Positions 52,190-61,252 are shown, counted from the first letter of the stretch. The stretch is DNA of 64,000 nucleotides from an uncultured Bacteroidota bacterium (GCA_902800395.1 CADCEC010000001.1:186001-250000), one strand, 5' to 3'. The notes: generated from the sequence alone by a model not told the origin. Made by a program: numbers and translations.

Positions 52190-54775
52190 TTGGCAGGGAC
52201 AAAGAAGAAGTCTGTAAAGAAGCCAAAGACGTCTCCGAAGCGGAGCGTGAAAGGTAAAGGCAAAGGGTCTTCCTCCAAGGGGAAGGCTTTTGCCGCTTTT
52301 CTGCGCAGCCAGCAGTTTGCCCGCATCCGTGGCGCTTTTTATGTCATGTTTGCGTTGTTCTTGTTGGTTGCGATGATGGGATACTATGCTACGGGTTGCG
52401 GCCGCGAGGCCAACTGGATCGGCAGTTTTGGCGGTGCTGTGGCATCTTTTTTTGCCTGCCGTCTGTTCGGTATTGGCAGCATGGGATTCTCTCTACTCTT
52501 CTTCGTCTACGGCATGCGGCTGTGGGACGTGGTGGTGTTGCCATGGTGGAAGACGCTGGGAAGTACGGTTTTCTGGATGTTCTGGCTTTCTGTTACCTTG
52601 GGTTACATCGGCGTCCTTTCTGCCGCCGATATCGCTTACGAACCTTATGCCGGCATCGGCTTGATGCTCGCTGTCCCGCTCGATGGAATGCTGAGTTGGT
52701 GGACGCTGGTGCTGCTGGTGTTTGTGGCGGTATTGTTCCTCATCTTTGTCCATAAGATGGAATTACCGGAAATCCATGTGCCCAAAGTGGATTTCAAGAA
52801 GGTGGCGGAAGACTTAAAGCGCGTGGGAAGTGAGGAAGAGAAAGAGGAAGGAAGAAAGGAGAAGGGAGAGAAGGGAAGTGAAAGAACGGGTGTCGTGGAC
52901 TTGAATGTCGAGCAGCAGCGTGAAGATCAGAAGGCGGAGTTCGACGAAGCTGCATTGAAACTGTTCCAAAGCCATACGGCTTCGAAAGACCCAGAGACTC
53001 CGAAGGCTCCAGAGACTCCGGAAGGACCAGAGACTCCGGAAGAACCCGAGGAGGTTGTTTTCGATATCGATGACGAGTTTGCCAAGTTGAACGAGAAACT
53101 CTCTAGCCAGCAGGAGCTTCCCACTACCGACGATGGCATCGACTTTAGGATTGAAGGGGAAACGGAAACTCAGGATAATCAGGAACCCCCAGATGACCCA
53201 GAGGAGCCAGAATCCCTCGAAGAACTCGACGATGACGACTACCGTCGCCATTATGGTGTTGACGAGCCCTATGACCCGCATCTGGACCTCGCCGACTTTG
53301 TGATGCCCGATACCGGCCTCCTCGAGGACTGGGAGGTCGCCAATACCAAGGTGACTAAAGAAGAACTGATTGCCAACAAGGATCGCATCGTGCAGACCCT
53401 GAAGGACTACGGCATCGAGATTACTGAAATCTCGGCGCAACCCGGTCCCACGGTGACACTCTATAAAATCAAGCCTGCCCCGGGAGTGCGCATCAGCAAG
53501 ATTAAAAACCTCGAGGACGACATCGCTCTGAGTCTTGCTGCCTTGGGCATTCGCATCATTGCGCCTATCCCGGGCGAAAGCAATGTGGGTATTGAGGTGC
53601 CCAATGCGAAACCCCAGATTGTGGCCATGAAGACCATGCTGGAGAGCGAAGCTTTCGAGAAGGCGAAAGAGAAGATGGACCTACCGGTGGCTTTCGGCAA
53701 GACCATCTCGAATGAGTGTTTTGTTACCGACCTTGCCAAGATGCCCCACCTTTTGATGGCAGGTGCTACGGGTACTGGTAAGTCCGTGGGTTTGAACGCT
53801 GTGCTGGCTTCGCTGCTCTATACCAAGCATCCCACAGAGTTGAAACTGGTGCTTGTTGACCCCAAGAAGGTGGAGTTCAGCCTCTATTCGGCTCTCGAAC
53901 GTCATTATCTGGCTAAGATGCCTGACGAGGAAGAGGCTGTTATCACCGATGTAAAGAAGGTGGTGCGTACCCTCAACTCGCTCTGTATCGAGATGGATAC
54001 CCGATATGACCTGCTGAAGCAGGCCAAGGTGAGAAAGATTACCGAATACAACGAGAAGTTCTGCAAACGCATGCTCAATCCAGAGCATGGACACCGTTAC
54101 CTGCCTTATATCGTGGTGGTGATTGACGAGTTTGGCGACCTCATCATGACGGCGGGCAAGGAGGTGGAACTGCCGATAGCGCGACTGGCACAGCTAGCGC
54201 GTGCCGTGGGTATCCACTTGATTATCGCTACTCAGCGTCCTACGACAAACATTATCACCGGTACCATCAAGGCCAACTTCCCGGCTCGTGTGGCTTTCCG
54301 CGTCACTTCAGGCATCGACTCGAAGACCATCCTCGACACCGGCGGCGCACAGCAACTTATCGGTCGTGGTGATATGCTTATCTCGTTGGCCGGCAAGGAT
54401 ATGATACGTCTGCAGTGTGCTCTTATCGACACACCTGAGATTGAGAAACTGGTGAAGTTCATCGGTGATCAGCGTGGCTACCCAGAAGGGTTTGAATTAC
54501 CTGAATATCTGGACGAGAACGAGGAACCTAACAAAGAATTTGATGCGAAGCACAAGGATGAGTTCTTTAACGATGCCGCCCGATTGGTGGTGGCTTCTCA
54601 GTTCGGCAGCACCTCGCTGTTGCAACGCAAGCTGCAACTTGGCTACAACCGCGCTGGCCGCATCATCGACCAGTTGGAGGCTGCGGGCATCGTGGGACCG
54701 AGCAATGGTTCCAAGCCACGCGATGTGCTCATCCATGATGAAGTGAGTCTCGAAGAATTGCTGAAGCAGTTATGA
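52190..54775 (+). CDS. ftsK: DNA translocase FtsK/SpoIIIE
   Basis: An 861-residue protein. A basic N-terminal tail precedes four to five membrane helices (about 45-190) and an acidic Pro/Glu-rich linker (about 200-380). The motor domain has Walker A GATGTGKSVGLNA, VVVIDEFGDL and ATQRPTTNIITGT, and a C-terminal winged-helix gamma domain reads chromosome polarity signals. It pumps DNA at the division septum. The start appears to be TTG at 52190: stops lie just upstream in frame, and the next ATG would remove the first membrane helix. The linker is lengthened by PETP repeats. Confidence 0.93.
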   Translation: MAGTKKKSVKKPKTSPKRSVKGKGKGSSSKGKAFAAFLRSQQFARIRGAFYVMFALFLLVAMMGYYATGCGREANWIGSFGGAVASFFACRLFGIGSMGFSLLFFVYGMRLWDVVVLPWWKTLGSTVFWMFWLSVTLGYIGVLSAADIAYEPYAGIGLMLAVPLDGMLSWWTLVLLVFVAVLFLIFVHKMELPEIHVPKVDFKKVAEDLKRVGSEEEKEEGRKEKGEKGSERTGVVDLNVEQQREDQKAEFDEAALKLFQSHTASKDPETPKAPETPEGPETPEEPEEVVFDIDDEFAKLNEKLSSQQELPTTDDGIDFRIEGETETQDNQEPPDDPEEPESLEELDDDDYRRHYGVDEPYDPHLDLADFVMPDTGLLEDWEVANTKVTKEELIANKDRIVQTLKDYGIEITEISAQPGPTVTLYKIKPAPGVRISKIKNLEDDIALSLAALGIRIIAPIPGESNVGIEVPNAKPQIVAMKTMLESEAFEKAKEKMDLPVAFGKTISNECFVTDLAKMPHLLMAGATGTGKSVGLNAVLASLLYTKHPTELKLVLVDPKKVEFSLYSALERHYLAKMPDEEEAVITDVKKVVRTLNSLCIEMDTRYDLLKQAKVRKITEYNEKFCKRMLNPEHGHRYLPYIVVVIDEFGDLIMTAGKEVELPIARLAQLARAVGIHLIIATQRPTTNIITGTIKANFPARVAFRVTSGIDSKTILDTGGAQQLIGRGDMLISLAGKDMIRLQCALIDTPEIEKLVKFIGDQRGYPEGFELPEYLDENEEPNKEFDAKHKDEFFNDAARLVVASQFGSTSLLQRKLQLGYNRAGRIIDQLEAAGIVGPSNGSKPRDVLIHDEVSLEELLKQL
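52984..53045. repeat. 18-bp repeat in the ftsK linker
   Basis: About three units of CCAGAGACTCCGGAAG-type sequence, period 18, coding PETPKAPETPEGPETP. In frame within a variable linker. Confidence 0.8.
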
Positions 54776-54798
54776 ATTAAGAGTTAAGAATTAAGAAT

Positions 54799-55047
54799 AT
54801 GAAGAAAAAGTATTTGTTTTTGGGAATGATGGCAGTGGGAATGCTGTTTGCGGTAGGTTGCTCGAAGGAGAAGACCTGTCGCTGCTCTGTGCTGCACTCC
54901 TCCAAGGTGCGTGTCATCAAGATAAAGGGTGGCAACTGCGAGGATATTAAACTCCTACGTTATCATACCGATCAGGGAGACCTCAAGATTGACTCGTTGC
55001 TTTGCACCGATTACGAATTTGCCATAGACTCAATCTATGATGATTGA
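54799..55047 (+). CDS. Small Cys-rich lipoprotein, copy A
   Basis: An 82-residue protein with a lipoprotein signal (MMAVGMLFAVGC, Cys 21). After the lipid Cys it keeps a CxC pair (TCRC), a Cys-acidic pair (NCED) and a final Cys (LLCTDYE). This pattern recurs in the genes at 55115 and 62712. The start follows a TTAAGAAT repeat directly. The family was not recognised. Position ahead of a MauE/thioredoxin gene hints at disulfide chemistry. Confidence 0.75.
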   Translation: MKKKYLFLGMMAVGMLFAVGCSKEKTCRCSVLHSSKVRVIKIKGGNCEDIKLLRYHTDQGDLKIDSLLCTDYEFAIDSIYDD

Positions 55048-55114
55048 AGGTCTTATCCCTTCCTTAAGGAGCGCTGGCATCTTGCTGGCAATAAAAAAGT
55101 AAAAGTATATAGAT

Positions 55115-55372
55115 ATGAAGAAAAAATATTTGTTCCTGTCTTTCTTGGTTATAGGAGCTCTTTTTGTCTCTTGCAGCCGTGAGCACCAGTGCAAGTGCTT
55201 CTATTCCGATGACCCAAACGATGAACAGTTTAAGGTCTTCGTCGTCGATGGATCTATTTCTTGCGACGACTTTGTGATGATGGGATATGAAGAGCATGTG
55301 GCTACCGAAGGAGTGAACTCACTCCAACGTGTCGATACCCTCCGCATCCATTGCCGCGATTTTGGTGAATAA
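55115..55372 (+). CDS. Small Cys-rich lipoprotein, copy B
   Basis: An 85-residue paralogue of the gene before it, with the same opening MKKKYLFL. It has a lipoprotein signal (GALFVSC, Cys 20), CxC (QCKC), SCDD and a late Cys (IHCRDFGE). Its last eight bases overlap the start of the MauE-type gene, so the two are likely translated in a coupled way. Confidence 0.75.
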   Translation: MKKKYLFLSFLVIGALFVSCSREHQCKCFYSDDPNDEQFKVFVVDGSISCDDFVMMGYEEHVATEGVNSLQRVDTLRIHCRDFGE

Positions 55373-56252
55373 AGCGAGAACCATAGTCCGCTGGATACTT
55401 CGTGTCCTCATTGCCGCCGTATTCGTTTTTTCGGCGGTGGCTAAACTTGTCGGCATCGACCAGTTTGAACTCTATATCTTCTCCTTTGGGCTCTTCTCAC
55501 TGAACTTCTGTTTTATCCTGGCCCGACTTTGCATCGGAGCCGAGATGGTGTTGGCCCTCTTCACCCTATGCGGCTGGTTCCCCCGTACTATGCGACTTCT
55601 CACCTCTGGCCTCTTGATTCTCTTCTCCCTTTTCCTTTGCTATGCTGCCCTTATCGGCCGCAATGACAACTGTCAATGCTTCGGGCAGATGGTAGACCTC
55701 TCTCCCGCATGGTCGCTCCTCAAGAATGCGCTTCTCATCGTTCTTGTGTTACTCTATTACCGTTTCACTCCTCCCAAGCCCCGCATGCGTCCCCGATGGA
55801 TAGCCTTCCCATTCCTTTTTGCAGCCGTCCTGATGGCCACCCCATTCGTTGTCTCCATTCCAGACAACTGGTACTTCGGCCCGGAGCAGCAACGCTACAG
55901 TGAGTACCATCTGCAGGCTTCCCTCGAGGAGGGACAGTTGCGCTTTTGGGGAATGGGAGAGGGACGTTGTATTGTAGCTTTCGTCACTCCGCAATGTCCC
56001 TATTGCAAACTCGCGCGTCAGAAACTCGATGCCATTGCTTCACGACATAGCATACCCCTGTCGAAGTTGTTCTATGTGGAACCTCGAGGCAAGGACAACA
56101 CTCCTGGTGCTCGTACCATCACGACGCAACATTTTCTCGACATCACCTACGGTGCTCGTCCGCTGGTGATGCTCCTCGACGGCACCAAGGTCATTGCCAC
56201 CTACCATCTCCGCAACATCGATGAAGACCAGATAGCAAACTTTTTTAAATAA
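55365..56252 (+). CDS. MauE-type membrane protein with thioredoxin-like CPYC domain
   Basis: About 295 residues from a GTG at 55365, which overlaps the upstream stop; the frame is open to 55329 but that part lies inside the lipoprotein gene. Four helices with the MauE motif NCQCFGQ (near residue 105) precede an extracytoplasmic thioredoxin-like domain with CPYC (FVTPQCPYCKLARQ). This resembles fused quinone-linked thiol oxidation systems. The Cys-rich lipoproteins upstream are candidate substrates. Confidence 0.8.
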   Translation: MNKARTIVRWILRVLIAAVFVFSAVAKLVGIDQFELYIFSFGLFSLNFCFILARLCIGAEMVLALFTLCGWFPRTMRLLTSGLLILFSLFLCYAALIGRNDNCQCFGQMVDLSPAWSLLKNALLIVLVLLYYRFTPPKPRMRPRWIAFPFLFAAVLMATPFVVSIPDNWYFGPEQQRYSEYHLQASLEEGQLRFWGMGEGRCIVAFVTPQCPYCKLARQKLDAIASRHSIPLSKLFYVEPRGKDNTPGARTITTQHFLDITYGARPLVMLLDGTKVIATYHLRNIDEDQIANFFK

Positions 56253-56288
56253 TATATTATTAATCATTATTAAAACACAACAAACATT

Positions 56289-57713
56289 ATGAGTGGATTT
56301 TTCGGCGTAGTCTCCGAACACCCCTGTATTTCCGATCTGTTCTACGGAACCGATTATCATTCGCATCTGGGCACCAAGCGTGCCGGTATGGCCACCTTTG
56401 ATGGCACTCAGGCCCATCAGAACATCCACAACATCCAGAACTCGCACTTCCGCCCGAAGTTTTCGAAGGACCTCCCCGAGATGACTGGAAATGTCGGCAT
56501 TGGAGTCATCTCCGACACCGAGGCGCAACCCGTGATGGTCAATTCGCATCTGGGCCGCTTCGCCATCGCTACCGTCTCCAAAATCAACAACATCGACGCT
56601 TTGGAGAAGGACTGCCTGGCAAAGCACCAGCAGTTCACTGACCTCTCCATCGGTCGCACGAACCCCACCGAACTCGTCGCTCTTCTCATCTCACAGGGCA
56701 AGGATTTTGTCGAAGGCATAGAGAATGTCTACAACAATGTCAAAGGCTCTTGCACCATGCTCATCCTCACGCCCGACGGCATCATCGCCGCCCGTGACCG
56801 CTATGGTCGCACGCCTATCGTCATCGGCCGTCGCGGCAACGACTATGCTGTCGCTTCCGAGAGCCATTCTTATGTCAACCTCGGTTACGAGACCTGCCGC
56901 TTCATCGGTCCTGGCGAGATTGTCAAGATTACCGTTGACGGCGGCATCAAGGTGCTCCGCCCCGCTGAGCAGAAGAACCAAATTTGCTCCTTCCTCTGGA
57001 TTTACTACGGTTACCCCTGCACAGAATACGAAGGCATTAATGCCGAAGAGGTGCGCTACAATCTGGGACGCATCATGGGTCTGCGTGATGACGTTACTCC
57101 TGACTTCGTTAGCCCCATTCCTGATTCCGGTATTGGTATGGCTCTAGGTTACAGCAATGGCCGTCAGATACCCTACAAGCGTGGCCTGCTGAAGTATACC
57201 CCCACTTGGAGCCGCTCCTTTATGCCCGTCTCTCAGACCGACCGTTTCCTCGTGGCTAAGATGAAGCTTATTCCCAGCCGCGCCATGCTTGAGGGCAAAG
57301 AGGTGGTTTTCTGCGACGACTCCATCGTTCGTGGTACCCAGCTGCGCGACAATGTCAAAATGCTCTATGACTACGGTGCCCGCAAAGTGCATGTCCGCAT
57401 CTCTTGCCCGCCTTTGGTCCATGGCTGTACTTTTTTGAACTTCAGTGAGTCGAAGACCGACCGCGAGCTTATCACCCGCCGCGTCATCGAGGAACTCGAG
57501 GGTACACCTGCCGCCCAGCTTCCGAAGGAGCAGCTTGCCCTGTATCAGAATGCAGAGACCAAGCAATATGCCGATATGGTTGAGGTTATCCGTCAGCATG
57601 TGGGAGTCGATACCTTGAAATTCAACACTGTCGACGATGTATGCCAAGCCATTGGCCTCCCCAAGGAGTCCATCTGCACCCACTGCTTCGACGCCAGCTC
57701 CTACGGCGACTAA
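56289..57713 (+). CDS. Amidophosphoribosyltransferase homologue lacking the catalytic Cys
   Basis: A 474-residue PurF-family protein. The phosphoribosyltransferase half is intact, with the PRPP loop FCDDSIVRGTQLRDN near residue 342 and PDSGIGMALGY. The N-terminal glutaminase half starts MSGFFGVVS; PurF normally starts MCG, where the processed Cys is the nucleophile, so Ser replaces Cys. The HNGN-type loop is also not recognisable. It may use free ammonia, act with another glutaminase, or be regulatory. I recall Bacteroides homologues with a similar Cys-less start, so this may be a conserved paralogue. Whether a normal purF exists elsewhere cannot be seen. Confidence 0.85.
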   Translation: MSGFFGVVSEHPCISDLFYGTDYHSHLGTKRAGMATFDGTQAHQNIHNIQNSHFRPKFSKDLPEMTGNVGIGVISDTEAQPVMVNSHLGRFAIATVSKINNIDALEKDCLAKHQQFTDLSIGRTNPTELVALLISQGKDFVEGIENVYNNVKGSCTMLILTPDGIIAARDRYGRTPIVIGRRGNDYAVASESHSYVNLGYETCRFIGPGEIVKITVDGGIKVLRPAEQKNQICSFLWIYYGYPCTEYEGINAEEVRYNLGRIMGLRDDVTPDFVSPIPDSGIGMALGYSNGRQIPYKRGLLKYTPTWSRSFMPVSQTDRFLVAKMKLIPSRAMLEGKEVVFCDDSIVRGTQLRDNVKMLYDYGARKVHVRISCPPLVHGCTFLNFSESKTDRELITRRVIEELEGTPAAQLPKEQLALYQNAETKQYADMVEVIRQHVGVDTLKFNTVDDVCQAIGLPKESICTHCFDASSYGD

Positions 57714-57723
57714 GTAAAATTAA

Positions 57724-57855
57724 AATTGAAAATTGAGAATTGAAAATAAAAAAAAACAGTAATGAGAATAGAACATGCTAACCGCTATTGTAGAATATTG
57801 AAAACGGTGCTCTGCGTCAGCATAGTTTTCAGTTTTCAATTCTCAATTTTCAATT
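57724..57855. repeat. Perfect 23-nt inverted repeat around a gene start
   Basis: The left arm (57724-57746) begins AATTGAAAATTGAG and the right arm (57833-57855) is its exact reverse complement, ending CTCAATTTTCAATT. The 86-base spacer holds the ATG at 57762. The right arm codes part of the signal peptide (FQFSIFN). Confidence 0.9.
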
Positions 57856-59642
57856 CAGCTCAGGCCCAGCGACCCAAGAAGAAGCCGGCAAAGCCGGCTC
57901 CTACCGTCATCTCTGCTGGCGACCTTCTTGCCAACTACGGCCTCGATACCACCCTTGTCAGCGACACTGCTGCGGCGGCCCGTTATCTCGATGAGCAGCC
58001 GCAGAACTATGTTGAACTGACCAACCTCTGTGTCTCACTCCGCACCAAGGCCCAGTCCGCTCTCAATTCCCTCACCAATGACTATCCTCATCATGACGAC
58101 CTCGTCTGGATTGACTCCACTATTGTTATTGGCGATTACGCCATCTATGACTACCGCCTCCGACTTTTTGCCGACTTCATGGGACGCCGCTCTATACAGT
58201 ATTCCCGTCTTGAGCAGCAGCGCATCGAAGCCGAGAAAGAGGCGGCACGTCTCCGCGCTGAGGAGGAGGCTCGTCAGCGTCAGCTTGCACTCGACAGACA
58301 GGCCGACGACCTCCGTCTTTTCATCGAGCGCCACCACCTCGCCATCCTTGCCGCTTGCGATGGCTCCGGAATCTCCGACAAGAACAAAATCAAGGAACTC
58401 AAGGACCTCTACTACTCCTACCTGATGGTCTACAATAAGTACGACCTCTCTCCATCTCAGGCTACCCCCGCTTCCATCGCTCAGCTCGACGAACTTAACT
58501 CCTTCCAGAACGACCTCCTCGAGAATGTCCTCGGCCAGAATTCACTACCTTATCGTATCGAGAATTTCAAGAACCAGCTCAAGTCTCTTTGCGAGAAAGA
58601 TTACTCGGACATCTACCGTTCCTATTCACGGGTCTTCAAGCAGACTTCTGTTCCCGTCACCTTTGCCTCCGTCTCCGAGTACCAGGACTACATCGTCCGC
58701 CTCCAGACCATCATCGCCGTGCAGCAGCGCTATGTCCAGACCATTGAACTGCGCAATACTATTGCCTCTAATTATGATGCTATCCACAATCTATACGCCA
58801 AGAAGTACAAGCCGGTCTTCAACGCCTACAAGGATGTGCATCGCACCGTCAATCAGGTTCCCGCTTTTACCACCAATGCTGAAAGCCTCAACTTTATCCA
58901 GTCGCTTACCGACTATGTGGAAGCCCAGCAGCTCTACCTCCAGTATTATTCGCATCTTGAGGACATCACTCGCCGTTCCGACACCATTCTCAATGGACAA
59001 CAGGGGAGTTTTAAGGATGTCTCCCGCGCCTATCGCGAGATTCAGCCTAATCTCATCCCGCTTCCCAGCTTCAAGAATCCCACCGATGCATTGCTCTACG
59101 AGCAGCAGCTCTCGCAGGCGACGCAAATCCAGAACGCCTACCTCACCACCATTGAGATGCGTACCCTCATCCAGAAACTTGATGACTCTCTTGAAGACAA
59201 CCGCAAGATTGACCGCACCCTTTGGAATGGCTATAAACTCCTCCGCAAGCAGGTGGACCTTACCCCAGCCTTCAACACCGTTGAGCGCGCCCGCAGTTTT
59301 CTTTTTGTCCTCGACGACTTTGTCGGCCTCCAGCGCCTCTGCTTGAATATCCTCGCCAAACGTCGCGATGTCGCATCGAACGATAAACAGATTGATCAGC
59401 GAGCCTCCACTTTCCGTAATATCGACAAGGCTTATTCCCGCATGATGAAAGCCTATGACGACTTCGACGATATCGCCAATCTTGAGGATTTCCGTCGCTA
59501 TGACCGCCAATGCGACCGCATCCTCGAGATGCAGCAAGCATTCCTAACCCTCCTCGGTTCCGAGACGGTCAACGATGCCGACTCACGTTTGAAAAAAGAG
59601 TCAGATATTTCAAAAATCAAGCTTGTCCTTGGTCTTGACTAA
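57762..59642 (+). CDS. Exported coiled-coil protein of unknown function
   Basis: A 626-residue protein. The signal peptide is unusual: KTVLCVSIVFSFQFSIFNSAQAQ, whose second half is written by the AATTGAGAATT repeat. The mature part is nearly all helical, with a coiled-coil of charged residues near 130-175 (EAEKEAARLRAEEEARQRQ). Several repeats of about 75-80 residues follow, each ending like YVQTIELRNTI, LYLQYYSHLEDIT or NAYLTTIEMRTL. I do not recognise the family. It probably acts as a periplasmic scaffold or spacer. Confidence 0.75.
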   Translation: MRIEHANRYCRILKTVLCVSIVFSFQFSIFNSAQAQRPKKKPAKPAPTVISAGDLLANYGLDTTLVSDTAAAARYLDEQPQNYVELTNLCVSLRTKAQSALNSLTNDYPHHDDLVWIDSTIVIGDYAIYDYRLRLFADFMGRRSIQYSRLEQQRIEAEKEAARLRAEEEARQRQLALDRQADDLRLFIERHHLAILAACDGSGISDKNKIKELKDLYYSYLMVYNKYDLSPSQATPASIAQLDELNSFQNDLLENVLGQNSLPYRIENFKNQLKSLCEKDYSDIYRSYSRVFKQTSVPVTFASVSEYQDYIVRLQTIIAVQQRYVQTIELRNTIASNYDAIHNLYAKKYKPVFNAYKDVHRTVNQVPAFTTNAESLNFIQSLTDYVEAQQLYLQYYSHLEDITRRSDTILNGQQGSFKDVSRAYREIQPNLIPLPSFKNPTDALLYEQQLSQATQIQNAYLTTIEMRTLIQKLDDSLEDNRKIDRTLWNGYKLLRKQVDLTPAFNTVERARSFLFVLDDFVGLQRLCLNILAKRRDVASNDKQIDQRASTFRNIDKAYSRMMKAYDDFDDIANLEDFRRYDRQCDRILEMQQAFLTLLGSETVNDADSRLKKESDISKIKLVLGLD

Positions 59643-59646
59643 ATAG

Positions 59647-59680
59647 AGAAACGCCTCAAACCGATGTTTGAGGCGTTTCT
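59647..59680. terminator. Bidirectional terminator
   Basis: A perfect 15-bp stem (AGAAACGCCTCAAAC / GTTTGAGGCGTTTCT) with a CGAT loop, lying between two converging genes. Confidence 0.85.
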
Positions 59681-59698
59681 GGTTGGATTACCATAAAC

Positions 59699-61168
59699 TT
59701 ATTTTTTCTTCACCGGCATAGCGGCGAGAGCGGCGACGAGGTAGTCGTAGAATTTCTTGGTGCTGGGGATGTTGCAGCGCTCGTCAGGGCTGTGGGGACT
59801 CTGCAGCGTGGGGCCGAAGGAGATCATTTCCATGTCGGGATATTTGCCGCCGAGCAGACCACACTCGAGGCCGGCGTGGATGGCGACTACGGCGGGATCT
59901 TTCTTGTAGAGTTTCTTGTAGACCTGCTTCATGGTCTTGAGCAGGGTACTCTCCATGTTGGGCTTCCAACCAGGATAGGCACCGCTGAGTTGGCATTTGC
60001 CACCGGCGAGTTCAGCGAGGCAGACGAGGCGCTCGGCGAGGGCTTCCTTGGCGGTGTCAACGGAGGAACGCAGGAGGGCGTAGACGACGAATTTCTTGCT
60101 GGCTGTTGTCTTGGCGATGGCCAGGTTCAGCGAGGTCTCGACAAGGCCTTCCATGTCCTTGCTCATGCGGATGACGCCGTTGGGGGCTACCATCATAAGG
60201 TTAATGATTTTCTGGGTGCCCTCGTTGTCTATGACGGTGGGGTTCATGCGCACCTTCTCATATTTCATGAAGAAGTCGGGTTCGACGGCGGCGAGTTCTT
60301 TCTTCACCCAGCCGGCTACTTTGTCGAATTCCTTGAGGATGCAGCCTTCGTGCTCCTTAGGCATGGCGATGACGGCTTCGGCGTCGCGCGGGATAGCGTT
60401 GCGCATGTTGCCGCCTTCGAGGCTGATGAGACGGATGCCGCATTCGGCCACCCAGCGGAGGTGACGGAAGAGGAGTTTGTTGGCGTTGGCGCGGCCGGTG
60501 TTGATTTCCATGCCGGAGTGACCGCCCTTGAGACCGCCGATGGTGAGCTTATAGGCCACCATGCCCTTGGGTGCTTTCTCGGTTTTGTAGGGGATGGAGA
60601 GAGCAGCGTCGATACCGCCGGCGCAGCCGACGTAGAGTTCGCCCTCGGTCTCGGAGTCGAGGTTGAGGAGGTAGTCGCCGTGGAGCTCGCCTTTCTTCAG
60701 GCCGAAGGCACCGGTCATGCCAGTCTCCTCGTCGGTGGTGATGAGGGCCTCGAGGGGTCCGTGCTTGACAGTCTTGCTGGCGAAAACAGCCATGATGGCG
60801 GCTACGCCCATGCCGTCGTCGGCACCGAGAGTGGTGTCGCAAGCATACACCCAGTCACCGACAATCTTGGTCTCGATGGGGTCTTTTTCGAAGTTGTGCT
60901 TCTTGCCGGCACGGGCCTGGGGCACCATGTCCATGTGGGCCTGCAGAACGACGGGATGGACTTTTTCCATGCCCTTGGTGGCGGGCTTGCTGAGAATGAC
61001 ATTGCCAACGGCGTCGACACGGCAGGCTATTTTGTTCTTTTTGGCCCAGTCGACAAGGAATTTGCGCACTTTCTCTTCATGCTTCGAGGGGCGCGGCTGA
61101 CGGGTAAGAGAGTAGAAGTTTTCCCACAACTCTTTGGGTGCGAGGTCTTTAATTGTTTTTGTTGCCAT
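59699..61168 (-). CDS. pepD: Aminoacyl-histidine dipeptidase (M20)
   Basis: A 489-residue zinc dipeptidase. The metal and catalytic motifs are QAHMDMVPQ, TTLGADDGMGVA (bridging Asp), TDEETGMTGA (catalytic Glu) and ECGLLGGKYPD near the end. It cleaves Xaa-His and other dipeptides in the cytoplasm. The ATG at 61168 is used because a strong promoter lies at 61216-61247, inside the longer open frame. Confidence 0.94.
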   Translation of the reverse strand: MATKTIKDLAPKELWENFYSLTRQPRPSKHEEKVRKFLVDWAKKNKIACRVDAVGNVILSKPATKGMEKVHPVVLQAHMDMVPQARAGKKHNFEKDPIETKIVGDWVYACDTTLGADDGMGVAAIMAVFASKTVKHGPLEALITTDEETGMTGAFGLKKGELHGDYLLNLDSETEGELYVGCAGGIDAALSIPYKTEKAPKGMVAYKLTIGGLKGGHSGMEINTGRANANKLLFRHLRWVAECGIRLISLEGGNMRNAIPRDAEAVIAMPKEHEGCILKEFDKVAGWVKKELAAVEPDFFMKYEKVRMNPTVIDNEGTQKIINLMMVAPNGVIRMSKDMEGLVETSLNLAIAKTTASKKFVVYALLRSSVDTAKEALAERLVCLAELAGGKCQLSGAYPGWKPNMESTLLKTMKQVYKKLYKKDPAVVAIHAGLECGLLGGKYPDMEMISFGPTLQSPHSPDERCNIPSTKKFYDYLVAALAAMPVKKK

Positions 61169-61215
61169 AGTTGTTTTTATTTTAGGTTGATATTTTTTCT
61201 TTTGAAAGGAAAGTG

Positions 61216-61247
61216 CAAAGGTACGAATAAAAAATGAAAAATGCAAA
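61216..61247 (-). promoter_or_regulatory. Promoter for pepD
   Basis: On the minus strand TTTG (61244-61247), 20 bases, TACCTTTG (61216-61223). This is a consensus match 48 bases before the chosen ATG. Confidence 0.68.
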
Positions 61248-61252
61248 TAAAA

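Noticed and set aside
55329-55364. Upstream GTG start for the MauE-type protein
   Set aside because: It lies within the lipoprotein gene and adds a non-membrane stretch. The GTG overlapping the lipoprotein stop is more likely.
59792-61237. A 481-codon open frame antisense to pepD
   Set aside because: Same reason: it is a shadow of the M20 peptidase, rich in Gly/Val/Glu/Phe without recognisable motifs.
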